Shown piece after piece: positions 55,793 through 64,000 of a stretch of 64,000 nucleotides of DNA. Origin of the DNA: Symbiodinium natans (taxonomy: Eukaryota > Sar > Dinophyceae > Suessiales > Symbiodiniaceae); assembly GCA_905221605.1 (NCBI GenBank), contig CAJNDS010002191.1, forward strand, positions 1,274,953-1,338,952, written 5' to 3'. Position 1 is the first letter of the stretch, and every line of letters begins with the position of its first letter. A model generated the notes under the pieces. The model was not told where the DNA came from, searched no databases, and was given only the letters and a program-made list of their open reading frames with translations. The position numbers were made by a program, and so were the translations under genes.

Positions 55793-55912
55793 ACCTTTAC
55801 GCCTTAGCAGAATTGTTAACACCATCACCATGAACACCCTTAGGCTCGCTGAGCCCAGAACGCCTTTCAAGTTTGGCACAGAGCAAGTCGAAAGCCAAGG
55901 GATAGCCTTTGG
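55793..55912 (+). CDS. Candidate exon, unknown protein (gene 3)
   Basis: After TATTTTCAG|A, phase 2 in, reading PLRLSRIVNTITMNTLRLAE, RTPFKFGTEQVESQGIAFG, to a GT donor (TTTGG|GTTTAG), phase 2 out. It joins the exon ending at 55567 in phase. The upstream hydrophobic part of the open frame (Ile/Leu run) is AT-rich intron sequence. Confidence 0.55.
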
Positions 55913-56096
55913 GTTTAGGGTGTAGGGTTTAGGGTTTAGGGCTACCCAAAACCCGAAGCAGTCCCCCCGTAAGCCCTGAAACGCTACACTTGCTGCCGCA
56001 AAGCCCAGGCCTAAACTTCGAATGTTCACACCCTAAACCCAAAAAAACAGTATGAGCCTTATTTATATGGTTTAGGGTGTAGGGTACACCCTTGCC

Positions 56097-56165
56097 CCAA
56101 GTATATAACAAGCCCCTACGTTGGGGTCTAAGGACTGTAAGTGTTGCATACTTTGGTCTATTTGG
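56097..56165. mobile_element. Element RF-M, reverse copy
   Basis: CAAGTATATAACAAGCCCCT then ACGTTGGGGTCTAAGGACTG. 53529-53590 is a similar copy (CACCTACATTGGGGTC). Confidence 0.6.
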
Positions 56166-56433
56166 AGCCTTAGGGTAACTGTGACAAGTAGGGATAGAGG
56201 TGCTTTTTTTTGACACAGGGGTTCTAGGGTTTAGGGTGATAAGCAGGAGTCAGGGAATAAAAGCCCGAACTCCTGTGACAAAAGTCCTGTTGGTGCCCAG
56301 AGCCCAATACCAAGGCACGCAGAAAGCAAGGAGCAGCAGGGCGCGCAATGCGTTCAGCACTCGGCTCCACTGGGTTTAGGGTTTTTGGGTATGGAGTTTG
56401 GGGGTCTATGGAGTGTATGGGGTTGTGGTTCAG

Positions 56434-56575
56434 GAGACGCGCAAACGTCCAAGTTGAGTCGGGGTTGAGCTGGGCCGTAGGTGACACGAAAAACACCTGC
56501 CACCGCAACAGCAAGCCATATCCTAAACCCTCCAAGTGCACCCGCAAAAAGATCCTTGCCATGTGTGTAGGCTAA
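56434..56575 (+). CDS. Candidate exon, unknown protein (gene 3)
   Basis: After GGTTCAG|G, phase 2 in, reading RRANVQVESGLSWAVGDTKN, TCHRNSKPYPKPSKCTRKKI and LAMCVG to TAA. GT donors within it (GCC|GTAGGT, GTAG|GTGACA) may shorten it. Two minus frames overlap; the + frame is preferred because phase continues from 55912. Confidence 0.45.
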
Positions 56576-56589
56576 GGGCAAGAGCCTCG

Positions 56590-56698
56590 TAGCCCTAAAC
56601 CCTAAACCCTAAACCCTAAACCCTAAACCCTAAACCCTAAACCCTAAACCCTAAACCCTAAACCCTAAACCCTAAACCCTAAACCCTAAACCCTAAAC
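56590..56698 (-). repeat. CCCTAAA array (about 15 units)
   Basis: Perfect units ending directly before the open frame at 56702. Confidence 0.97.
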
Positions 56699-56701
56699 CG
56701 C

Positions 56702-56911
56702 ATGAGCTGGGCCAAGACAGAGCGCTTCGCTGCTTCTGCAAATGGGTTGAAGCAAGCGGGCGCTCTGTTCCTAGGCAGGATAAGGGGGATCCTTCAAAAG
56801 GGAACCCATCTTAACCCTCTTCTGGCTCTCTTAAACAGGGACCTTATTCAGAGGGTCTATATCCCCAAGGGTCCCCGGTGGACGCAGCAAGACCCGAACC
56901 CTAAGCCCTAA
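56702..56911 (+). CDS. Coding island, unknown protein (gene 3?)
   Basis: An ATG-started frame of 69 codons: MSWAKTERFAASANGLKQAG, ALFLGRIRGILQKGTHLNPL, LALLNRDLIQRVYIPKGPRW, ending in TAA within a CCCTAAA run. Its first bases follow a CCCTAAA array. It could be a first exon or an internal one entered at ATGAG|C or GCCAAG|A. Confidence 0.5.
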   Translation: MSWAKTERFAASANGLKQAGALFLGRIRGILQKGTHLNPLLALLNRDLIQRVYIPKGPRWTQQDPNPKP

Positions 56912-56975
56912 CCCGAAACCCTAAACCCTAAACCCCAAACCCTAAACCCTGCCATCCACCTCCCATGCTGTCAAG

Positions 56976-57035
56976 CTGATGCCGGCCGAACAATGTGCCC
57001 ACATCGCCAGAGGCCGGTCCTGGCAACAAAACTCT
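56976..57035 (+). CDS. Candidate exon, unknown protein (gene 3?)
   Basis: LMPAEQCAHIARGRSWQQNS after GCTGTCAAG|, to a GT donor (AACTCT|GTCCCC). An RF-G element starts a few bases later. CCCTAAA repeats precede it. Confidence 0.45.
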
Positions 57036-57039
57036 GTCC

Positions 57040-57122
57040 CCCTTGGGAATTGTTTATTTTTGTTTATATAAAACCCAAGAGGATATTAAACATATCATTG
57101 TTATTCAGGTTCTAAGGGGAGT
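57040..57122. mobile_element. Element RF-G, second copy
   Basis: CCCCCTTGGGAATTGTTTATT to GGTTCTAAGGGGAGTATAG. Confidence 0.75.
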
Positions 57123-57345
57123 ATAGATTAGGGCAGCAAAGGTGTAGAACCCTCTCCAACCTAAGTAAAGGGTTGGGCACTGACTTGGCTTTCAAGGCTC
57201 AGGGCATAAAAAAGTTTCACCGTGGTGGTAGGTGTCTTAAGGGGGAAGTTGTGTAATTCGCTGAGGCATGTTAAGGAAAAATGACAAACAAATCCTGAAC
57301 AGCTGCACACGGGGTATGTCTAGCTTTGAACCGGCAGAGTTCCAG

Positions 57346-57427
57346 GTGCAGCAGTAAATGCGCGCCTGCTATGCTGGTCCCTGACACAGAGCCGATGCCA
57401 TTGCGGCCTCTTGCCACGACACGTCGG
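57346..57427 (+). CDS. Candidate exon, unknown protein (gene 3?)
   Basis: After GTTCCAG|G, phase 1 in, reading AAVNARLLCWSLTQSRCHCG and LLPRHVG to a GT donor (TCGG|GTTTTA) at the start of the longest TTTAGGG array. Confidence 0.5.
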
Positions 57428-57433
57428 GTTTTA

Positions 57434-57690
57434 GGGCGTTTAGGGTTTAGGGTTTAGGGTTAGGGTTTAGGGTTTAGGGTTTAGGGTTTAGGGTTTAGGG
57501 TTTAGGGTTTAGGGTTTAGGGTTTAGGGTTTAGGGTTTAGGGTTTAGGGTTTAGGGGTTTAGGGTTTAGGGTTTAGGGTTTAGGGTTTAGGGTTTAGGGT
57601 TTAGGGTTTAGGGTTTAGGGTTTAGGGTTTAGGGTTTAGGGTTTAGGGTTTAGGGTTTAGGGTTTAGGGTTTAGGGTTTAGGGTTTAGGG
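57434..57690 (+). repeat. Longest TTTAGGG array (about 36 units)
   Basis: Nearly perfect 7-mers with one TTAGGG and one TTTAGGGG variant. Internal, not terminal, since coding-like sequence continues on both sides. Confidence 0.97.
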
Positions 57691-57754
57691 CGATGGGATG
57701 GGCTTAGTCTGTTTTCAGCTGAGCCTACCCTCCCCCAACGCGAAGCCCCGGGCC

Positions 57755-57965
57755 TAGGACTCAGAGTCGGCCCTTACTCTCTTTTTGGGGGGGTTTAGGG
57801 TTTAGGGTTCAGGGTTCAGGGTTCAGGGTTCAGGGTTCAGCGTTCAGGGTTCAGGGTTCAGGGTTCAGGGTTTAGGGTTTAGGGTTTAGGGTTTAGGGTT
57901 CCCTTATCAGCCCCTTTAAACCAAAAAAGGTACCCTGTTTATTCCTTGGTTCCTCCTGGGTCTAG
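57755..57965. mobile_element. RF-E element carrying a telomere-like array
   Basis: Left end CTAGGACTCAGAGTCGGCCC and right end GGTTCCTCCTGGGTCTAG are RF-E. Where other copies read GGGGGTTTAGGTTCCC, this one has about 16 units of TTTAGGG and TTCAGGG (57788-57900). The array sits exactly at the native GTTTAGG of the element, suggesting expansion or template-directed addition at that site. Confidence 0.75.
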
Positions 57966-58171
57966 CAGCCATTCCAAGCCCTAGCTTGAATTTGGTAGTT
58001 CCATCTTTGCGGAAAGTGCGACGCAATGGCCGTAGGAATAATTTGTTTGGCGTGCCGCAGGGCATGTCTTTTGCACCATTGCAGCGTGTCTATCCAATCC
58101 CAGGGTGCCCACATGTAGAACACCACTATTTGCTTCAGATCTCCCCCCAAAAAACTACAAAAAGAAATCAA
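57962..58171 (-). CDS. Minus-strand open frame, uncertain
   Basis: A minus frame to TAG reads GDLKQIVVFYMWAPWDWIDT and RHALRHAKQIIPTAIASHFP. The composition is protein-like, but a + frame of 80 codons overlaps it and no splice context supports either. Every other good exon is on +, which lowers confidence. Confidence 0.25.
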   Translation of the reverse strand: MISFCSFLGGDLKQIVVFYMWAPWDWIDTLQWCKRHALRHAKQIIPTAIASHFPQRWNYQIQARAWNGC

Positions 58172-58388
58172 AACATTCTGGGGCTCATATACATTGATTA
58201 TTTTGGGGGCTTCCTAAGCCACGAGTAGAACAGAAAGCAGGGTTTTGGGAATCAGGGATGGCCAGATAGCGTCCCATCGTCAGTTGAAAACGAAAAAGCG
58301 GAGAAACAAGTTAGATCAAACAAATTCCTGAACCCTAAACCCTAAACCCCAAAGCTTCGGCCCTGTTGCCAGAAGCAGCGACACTCAT

Positions 58389-58537
58389 ATTGGTTCACGA
58401 CAATAGGGGGTACCCTACAATAGACCCCCCAAATAGTACGATCCCCTGAAAGTAAGGAGCCCTGAATAGGATTCCCTTAATAAGGAGCCCTAAAAGACCC
58501 TACAGTACAATAGACCCCCTATTTTCGTAAACCTTCA
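58389..58537. mobile_element. Element RF-C with internal duplication
   Basis: GGTTCACGACAATAGGGGGT to CCCTATTTTCGTAAACC; AAGGAGCCCTGAATAGG and TAAGGAGCCCTAAAAG show a partial tandem unit. Confidence 0.65.
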
Positions 58538-58662
58538 TCTTGTCTAGGATGCAGAACCCTAAACCCTAAGCCCTAAGCCCGAAGCATTTCTGTTTGATTG
58601 GGATCCGTGATAGCATGGTGCCGTTTGCTTGTCATGTTGTTGTGACTTCACATCCGACTTGG

Positions 58663-58806
58663 GGTGTGCCCCCCTTATACTAACAGTCCTTAACAGGGTC
58701 TAGGGTTTATATAGGGTTTAGGGTTAGAATGGGGGGTCCTATACCTGTTAAGGACAGTTAACCCTAAACCCTGAAACCCTATGCCCTAGTATAAGATCCC
58801 AGCATC
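58663..58806. mobile_element. RF-B element with telomere-like insertion
   Basis: CCCCCCTTATACTAACAGTC with CTTAACAGGG at left; CCTGTTAAGGACAGTTAACC and later AGTATAAGATCCC at right. TTTAGGG words (58700-58725) and CCCTAAACCCTGAAACCC (58762-58779) interrupt each arm. Confidence 0.55.
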
Positions 58807-59010
58807 CAACGTTCGTGGTTCCTAACCTTGACAGCGAAACACCCTCCTCAACCTAAGATTGGGGGTGAGGATCCGGATTTGAGTTTCAGGGTTTAGGCGG
58901 TTCGCCGGAGCACCTAGTACACGATTGCAGCCACCAAGCCCCCGCACCCTAAACCCTAAACCCTAAATTCTAAACCCTAAACCCTCAACCCTCTTCTTAT
59001 TCAAAAAGAG

Positions 59011-59121
59011 ACACCTGGAGAAGCAATCACACCGGTCAGCGGCCGCAGTTTTCCAATGCCCAGAGGAATGCCTTTCTCGGTGCTGCAGCTTCGCTTTCGT
59101 TTAACTAAACCATATGTATGA
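59011..59121 (+). CDS. Candidate exon, unknown protein
   Basis: After CAAAAAGAG| the frame reads TPGEAITPVSGRSFPMPRGM and PFSVLQLRFRLTKPYV to TGA. The other two + frames are also open across most of it, so the reading is uncertain. CCCTAAA-like units flank both sides. Confidence 0.35.
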   Translation, partial: TPGEAITPVSGRSFPMPRGMPFSVLQLRFRLTKPYV

Positions 59122-60010
59122 ACCCTAAACCCTAAACCCTAATCCAAACCCTAAACCCTAAAACCTAAACCCTAAACCCTAAACCCTAAACCCTAAACCC
59201 TAAACCATAAACCCTAAACCGTAAACCCTAAACCCTAGACTAAACCATATAAACCAGATGTATGTAGGAGTTCTGGCAAGTCCAAACAAACCCTGCACCT
59301 TGAACCCATTTTTCGCCCTACACTCCGAATCGCACGCCCGAAGCCCCAATAAACCCTAGAGCCAAACCCTAACCCCCAAAACCCTAAACCCCAGACCCTA
59401 AACCCTAAACCCCAAACCCTAAACCCTAAACCCCAAACCCTAAACCTTAAACCCTAAACCTAATCGGCTCTGCAGCCCAAACCCTGCACCCGAACAGGTT
59501 TTGAAGCGGGCCCAGGGCTTTCGTACTCAGACTAGGTAGGCTGGGATATTTTGGGTTTAGGAATATTGTTCAGAGGGTTTAGGGTTTAGGGTTCACGGTT
59601 TGATCATATTCAGGACTATTTTTCAGAGGGTTTAAAGGCCATCCTAGTAGACTTCTTGGCTTTGGCGTTGTAGGCTGTGGGGCTGTACGGCTTTGGGTAC
59701 TTGGGGTGCGAGGGGTTTCGAGTTTAGGGAACTATCTTACGACCTTTTCTGGTACATGTTCCCCATCATGTACTGCATTTTTTTCCAGCCGGCATCAGCT
59801 CGTTTCGTTATTCTTTTCGCTGTCCGAATCCTTTCCATGTCTTTTCCCCTTGTTTTCTTCAGCAGTCAGACTGGATGGGGTCCACCGCCAGCTAGGTAGG
59901 CCCGGGGATAGTTTTTGTTTTGTTTTTTTCTCCTCAAGACCCTCAACACTCATCGTCCCTACCCTCAAGCGATCCCGGTGTCATTTTGCTTCTGGAACCT
60001 GCTGCGGCAG

Positions 60011-60083
60011 CGAGAAGGAGGAGTGCCTGGAAGTGGGCAAGGCTATGGAAGTTGTTCGTTACATTGATGCGGCGTTAGTGTAA
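60011..60083 (+). CDS. Probable C-terminal exon, unknown protein
   Basis: EKEECLEVGKAMEVVRYIDA with ALV then TAA at 60081-60083, after GCTGCGGCAG|. The acidic-basic alternation and a clean stop before the TAG microsatellite suggest a real gene end. The open frame extends back to 59706 but is Phe/Ser-rich and intron-like there. Confidence 0.5.
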
Positions 60084-60214
60084 CTGCATACCACGTGAAT
60101 ATATGGCATATACATATATACATACATGTGCGGATATGCAAGGGTTCTAAGTGCAGCAGGGCGTCCGTTTTCCAAGTCGGCGGCTGTAGTGCATAGTTGT
60201 GGTAAGGTCGTCGT

Positions 60215-60475
<261 letters not shown>

Positions 60476-60532
60476 ACTAGCAGTAGCAAAAGAAGAAGGA
60501 GTAGTAGAGTACTACTACCGGATTAGCAGTAG

Positions 60533-60790
60533 CCCGAGCTTTACTACGTAGGCAACTATGTCTATTCTAGCCCGCTTCAAGGGCTTCTTGCAGCACGTTT
60601 TGGGATTAGCCTTGTTGATTGGGGTCTCTTTCAGGAGTCCTTCTGTATTGTTGTCATCTGGAATTTCCTTAGCCAAAGAAGGCTGCCAAAGGTTTTGATG
60701 CGCGAAGCGCGATTCCGCAATGAGCTGCATGCGCTTGGAGGATTAAGAACCACGACGCTCGACAGGCAAAATCCTTTGTTGGGCACGTAG
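60533..60790 (+). CDS. Long open island, unknown protein
   Basis: An 85-codon + frame between TAG stops reads PELYYVGNYVYSSPLQGLLA, ARFGISLVDWGLFQESFCIV, VIWNFLSQRRLPKVLMREAR, then FRNELHALGGLRTTTLDRQN. There is no ATG before codon 58. Composition resembles a membrane-associated or globular segment, with no motif recognised. Two minus frames overlap it. No telomere-like repeats within 400 bp. Confidence 0.4.
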   Translation, partial: PELYYVGNYVYSSPLQGLLAARFGISLVDWGLFQESFCIVVIWNFLSQRRLPKVLMREARFRNELHALGGLRTTTLDRQNPLLGT

Positions 60791-61245
60791 ACGCATGGGA
60801 TCTTAGCTGGCTTTATGTGTTCCTGCATCCTAGGATCATCAAAGACGCCCTAGCCGACCAAACGCATCAGGACTCTAATGATTATATGCCTAAGAAGAAG
60901 ATGTTATACTAGACAAGAACTAAGCCCTTCAACCCTAGCCCTAAGAAAACCCATGAGAATTCAGAACCCCAACCCTGAACCTGGAAGCACCCTGGTCATC
61001 CTCTGAGCCCGCGCAGGAACAAACAAACTTAGGTCCCTCGAGATCTCGCATGCGTTAAAAAAGCGATTTAGGGCTTTGGGATTAGATCGAGTTCAGGGTT
61101 TGGGGTTGAGGGTTAGAGCTCAGGGTTGAGGGTGTGAATTCTCCGTGATATGGCCGTAGCATCGCAGGGGCCAATAGGTCGAGTTGTTCTTAAAGTGTTT
61201 TTGGGGATGTGGCGAGCTCTCTAAGACAGAAGGGCCACGCTTTGA

Positions 61246-61351
61246 CTAGGACCTGGATTAACCCCTCGATGTATGCTTATGGTTTAGGTTCCCTTATGAG
61301 CCCCTTTAAGCCTAAACGGGGCACCCTTTTTCTTCCTACCTCTTGGGCCTA
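61246..61351. mobile_element. Element RF-E
   Basis: CTAGGACCTGGATTAACCCC to CCTACCTCTTGGGCCTAG, with TTTAGGTTCCCTTATGAGCC in the middle. Confidence 0.75.
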
Positions 61352-61552
61352 GTTTACAAGTAGAGATATCAGTGCGGGCACACTGTCTTCATGATGCTTA
61401 GCGTGTATATGCTTAATGTGCAAAGCGTGTATCTGGTTAATGTGTAAGGTGGTAGAAAGTAAGCCCTCCAAGTGGTGGCCTTTTTTTGGGGGGTGTGGGG
61501 CTTATAGGGTGAAGACAGGGCTTGGGATTCAGGGCTTCCCTTCATGTCATGA

Positions 61553-61759
61553 CGTACCGAAGCACATGCGCAGCACAGGCATGGACTTAGCGTGCCTGAG
61601 CGTTCAGGAAGACAGCTCTTGCAAAACAAGAAAGGGCCAGAGGCGCATCCAAAAGCTGTGCTGGCTGCAGAGACGATCAGCAGCTCTAGCATGAAGGTAG
61701 GATGCCACACCAAGATCCTCTCAGGGGCCGACCCCCGCATGCGGACTGTGCGAGAGTGA
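61553..61759 (+). CDS. Open island, unknown protein
   Basis: A + frame reads HGLSVPERSGRQLLQNKKGP, EAHPKAVLAAETISSSSMKV and GCHTKILSGADPRMRTVRE to TGA. A 161-codon minus frame (61369-61854) and two more + frames overlap in this GC-balanced, repeat-free block, so the choice rests on composition alone. Confidence 0.35.
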   Translation, partial: RTEAHAQHRHGLSVPERSGRQLLQNKKGPEAHPKAVLAAETISSSSMKVGCHTKILSGADPRMRTVRE

Positions 61760-62047
61760 TTCCTGATCCGCGGGTGGCGCTGCCCCCACAGGTCGCTGCG
61801 CACGTGAAGCTTCAGAAGCCAGCTCTTCACGCTGCCAGTCGCTGGCACTCGCATGTGGGGCTAGGGCATTACATGGAGGGTATCCAGAAAATCACACGTT
61901 ATACAGAACTTCCCATGTCTGCAGGGGGGTGGAGGGGAATGGGAGGAGAGCTGGATGGTTGAATTTCAAACCGAGCTCGGGGATTTGGGGTTTTGGGGTT
62001 CGGGGTGTACAAGGTGTAGGGCTCAGAGTTTATAAAAGGGCTCCCAG

Positions 62048-62130
62048 GGCCGAAGCCCAAAACGCCGATTTGATCCTTAAAGTGTTGCTGCGTGGTTCAG
62101 CAGGGCTCGCGTGCAACTGCCATGCCTGTC
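62048..62130 (+). CDS. Candidate exon, unknown protein
   Basis: After GGCTCCCAG|G the frame reads AEAQNADLILKVLLRGSAGL and ACNCHACQ. Donors GC (CTC|GCGTGC) or GT (CTCGC|GTGCAA) lie inside. The CNCHAC cluster is suggestive of metal binding but too short to assign. Confidence 0.45.
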
Positions 62131-62268
62131 AAGCTTGGAGTCTAAACCGCAAACCCTGCATCGAACCCAAATCCCAAAATCCGAGCCCTAATCAAACCCC
62201 AAACCCCAGAAGCAGAACTTAAACCTTGAACCCTAGTTGAGCAACACCAAACCCCCAGCCGCACACAG

Positions 62269-62334
62269 CAACCTGCGGACTTTCCAAGTCTGGCCATGGC
62301 AGGCGCGGCCGCAGAACAACAGGGGTGGGGAGGC
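62269..62334 (+). CDS. Candidate exon, unknown protein
   Basis: QPADFPSLAMAGAAAEQQGW with GG, between CCGCACACAG| and |GTTAGGG. Phase 0 at both ends. Confidence 0.45.
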
Positions 62335-62365
62335 GTTAGGGTTGAGTTTCAGGGTTTCGTTGATA

Positions 62366-62472
62366 TGGGGGGTTTCCGAAGTTAGGGGTACCTTATTGGG
62401 GCCCTTACTATAGTGGATCCTACTATTTGAGGGTGTATATTCGGGGGTCCCCTTTTTTCGTAAACCCCCATA
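62366..62472. mobile_element. Element RF-C
   Basis: GGGGGGTTTCCGAAGTTAGG to TTTTTCGTAAACCCCCATAT, with the interior in reverse order relative to 9359 (GGATCCTACTATTTGAGG). Confidence 0.75.
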
Positions 62473-62549
62473 TACTGGAGGGTTTTTCAAGGAAAGAAAA
62501 GAGCGAACGTTGGCGATTTGCTAAACATGTGGTCTTAATTATAGGGTTC

Positions 62550-62672
62550 ATAAGGGAGAAGGGGGTTGAAGGGGGGGTATGCAACCCTAGGTTCCGAAAT
62601 ACTCCCCACTACACTACTCTCTAAGGCTCCCTAAGCTGCCCTAAGGTTCCCTAGGTACCTACCCTCCCGAAC
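62550..62672. mobile_element. Element RF-F
   Basis: ATAAGGGAGAAGGGGG, GTATGCAACCCTAGGTTCCG, then TAAGGCTCCCTAAGCTGCCC and GGTACCTACCCTCCCGAAC. Confidence 0.65.
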
Positions 62673-63225
62673 CCCCCTCCCTTCAGCTGCATAACTTAAA
62701 CAATCCCCACTTGAATTTGCACCGGTAGCTATCGTAATCGCGAGCATCGGTAGGATACCCTAAGCTATCCATGATCCTGAATTGCTGCAAAGATGTGGGG
62801 GCTGGAAAAGCCCGAACCCTAAACCCTAAGGTTTAGGGTTTACACCATTCCCTCTTTTTGAAGGCATGAGGTGAACGCTCTACAGCCCTAAACCCCTGAA
62901 AACCTTGAAATCTTAGTATGGCCCCTTCGAAGGGGACCCCTTATTATATACCCCGATGTACCCTGTAAAACCCATGAGCCCATACGTCGGAACCCTTTTC
63001 AAAGAGTTTCGGGTTTAGGGTTTAGGGTTTAGGGTTTAGGGTTAAGGGGCTAGATTACGGGATCATGGAATTACCCTATAGAGTCAAGCAACATAACAGG
63101 CCCTCCTCGCAAACTTGGCTCTGAAAGAAGGAAAAGTGCTGCTGGGGCGGTGGTGACGGTGATGCAGGAACCCTCAACCCTCAACCCTTAAACCCTAAAC
63201 CCAGAATCTGAACCCCCTACACCCC

Positions 63226-63310
63226 AGACCCTAAACCCTAAACCCTAAACCCTAAACCCTAAACCCTAAACCCTAAACCCTAAACCCTAAACCCTAAACC
63301 CTAAACCCTA
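63226..63310 (-). repeat. CCCTAAA array
   Basis: About twelve units ending at the acceptor (CCCTAG|G) of the exon at 63312, with TTTAGGG units from 63440 on its other side. Confidence 0.95.
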
Positions 63311-63311
63311 G

Positions 63312-63398
63312 GAGGGCGGAACCCCAAACTTGGAGAATCCTGGACTCCGAGACCGAACCCTCGAACCCGAGATTGAGCCCTACCGGTTTCCGAAAGAA
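63312..63398 (+). CDS. Candidate exon, unknown protein
   Basis: EGGTPNLENPGLRDRTLEPE and IEPYRFPKE to a GT donor (AAAGAA|GTCCAG), phase 0. Acidic linker-like sequence. Could belong to the same gene as the cyclophilin-like exon downstream. Confidence 0.5.
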
Positions 63399-63713
63399 GT
63401 CCAGCCCCCCTAAAGACCCCCCCCCCTAAAGATGCCGGGGTTTAGGGTTTAGGGTTTAGGGTTTAGGGTGTAGGGTTTAGGGTTTAGGGTTTAAGTCGGG
63501 TTTAGTGTTTAGGGTAGAGCCCTCAAACCCTAAACCGAAGACAACACGCCAACCCCTATTCTGCGAGACCTGTGTGCAACCCTCGCAAGGTTTTGCACAA
63601 TAGCCACCCTCCGAACCTGCGTCGTTGTATGAGGGTTTAAGGGTTTAGGGGTTTAAGGGTTTAGGATTGCCCAAGCTCAGGGGGGGCCAGGAATGCCACA
63701 GTCACGAAAGCAG

Positions 63714-63792
63714 AGGCCTCAATCCGCTCGTCTTTCTGGACATCGCCGTGGGCCGGCGTGCGGCGTTTTTCTCAGTCTTCCGTCTTCCGCAG
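63714..63792 (+). CDS. Possible cyclophilin (PPIase) N-terminal exon, gene runs off the window
   Basis: After ACGAAAGCAG|A the frame reads GLNPLVFLDIAVGRRAAFFS and VFRLPQ to a GT donor (CCGCAG|GTCTTT). NPLVFLDIAVG followed eight residues later by VFRL fits the first two strands of cyclophilins (NPxVFxDIxxGxxxxGRIxFEL) in wording and length, but the usual Gly-Arg is Phe-Phe here. If right, the enzyme would be a peptidyl-prolyl isomerase; the catalytic exons lie beyond 64000. Confidence 0.4.
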
Positions 63793-64000
63793 GTCTTTGC
63801 CCTAAGGTTTGGGGTTTCAGAGGCTTTCAAAAAAGCCCATTTTAGACCCTAAACACCATTGCCCCATGGCCGCTTAGCCGCTTGGGGCATAGGGCTTAAG
63901 GTTGTACGTAACGCTTGTTTCGATTTAGGGTTGGGAGTGTTTAGCCCTGAACCCCAATTCGACCTTTTGGAGGAATCAGGGGGGCCTTACCTGCCCGCAA

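Noticed and set aside
61369-61854. 161-codon minus-strand frame
   Set aside because: Composition is uneven, its tail is Tyr/Thr/Leu low-complexity, and several + frames over the same bases are open. No motif or splice context.

Overview
This window looks like nuclear DNA of a dinoflagellate or a close alveolate relative. Four things point there. The 7-mer TTTAGGG/CCCTAAA (plant- and dinoflagellate-type telomere unit) is scattered through the whole window, not only at one end. The one gene I can assemble fully has tiny exons whose introns begin with GC, GT or GA and end mostly in AG|G, the relaxed splice-site set known from dinoflagellates. Gene density is very low, and all convincing exons lie on the + strand, as in unidirectional dinoflagellate gene arrays. 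The species is not identified. There are no prokaryotic features, and most long open frames are read-throughs of simple repeats.

The main result is a class A DnaJ (Hsp40) gene on the + strand, 24104 to about 53.4 kb, rebuilt by hand from 28 exons of 12-73 nt (1,048 coding nt, 349 residues) spread over 28.9 kb. Joined across its introns it has a Gly-rich start, a J-domain with HPD, a short G/F linker, four Cys-pair zinc motifs and the two C-terminal substrate-binding domains. Spacing fits the family almost codon for codon, and exon phases match at every junction (one junction has two options). About 96% of the gene is intron.

Region by region. 1-15.5 kb: a second set of short + strand exons, with a well-supported phase-consistent chain at 7.1-11.7 kb, product not recognised, possibly ending at a TGA near 15501. 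15.5-24 kb: simple-sequence blocks (a G/T-only stretch, a GC-rich satellite at 18.2-20.4 kb) and isolated coding-like islands. 24.1-53.4 kb: the DnaJ gene. 54.9-60.1 kb: a candidate C-terminal exon, then further short + strand exons of unknown product and a likely terminal exon at 60083. 60.3-64 kb: a TAG microsatellite, several open islands, and a possible cyclophilin N-terminal exon running off the end.

Introns and spacers are built from two materials: telomere-like arrays, usually CCCTAAA on the left of an exon and TTTAGGG on its right, so that introns tend to begin with TTTAGGG and end with CCCTAAA and could fold on themselves; and at least a dozen families of 60-150 bp inverted-repeat elements (called RF-A to RF-M here). 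In one place (9529-9666) an RF-C element is the entire intron between two in-phase exons, which points to introner-like intron gain. Element ends were judged by eye, and exon calls outside the DnaJ gene are predictions from reading frame, splice-site pattern and phase only.
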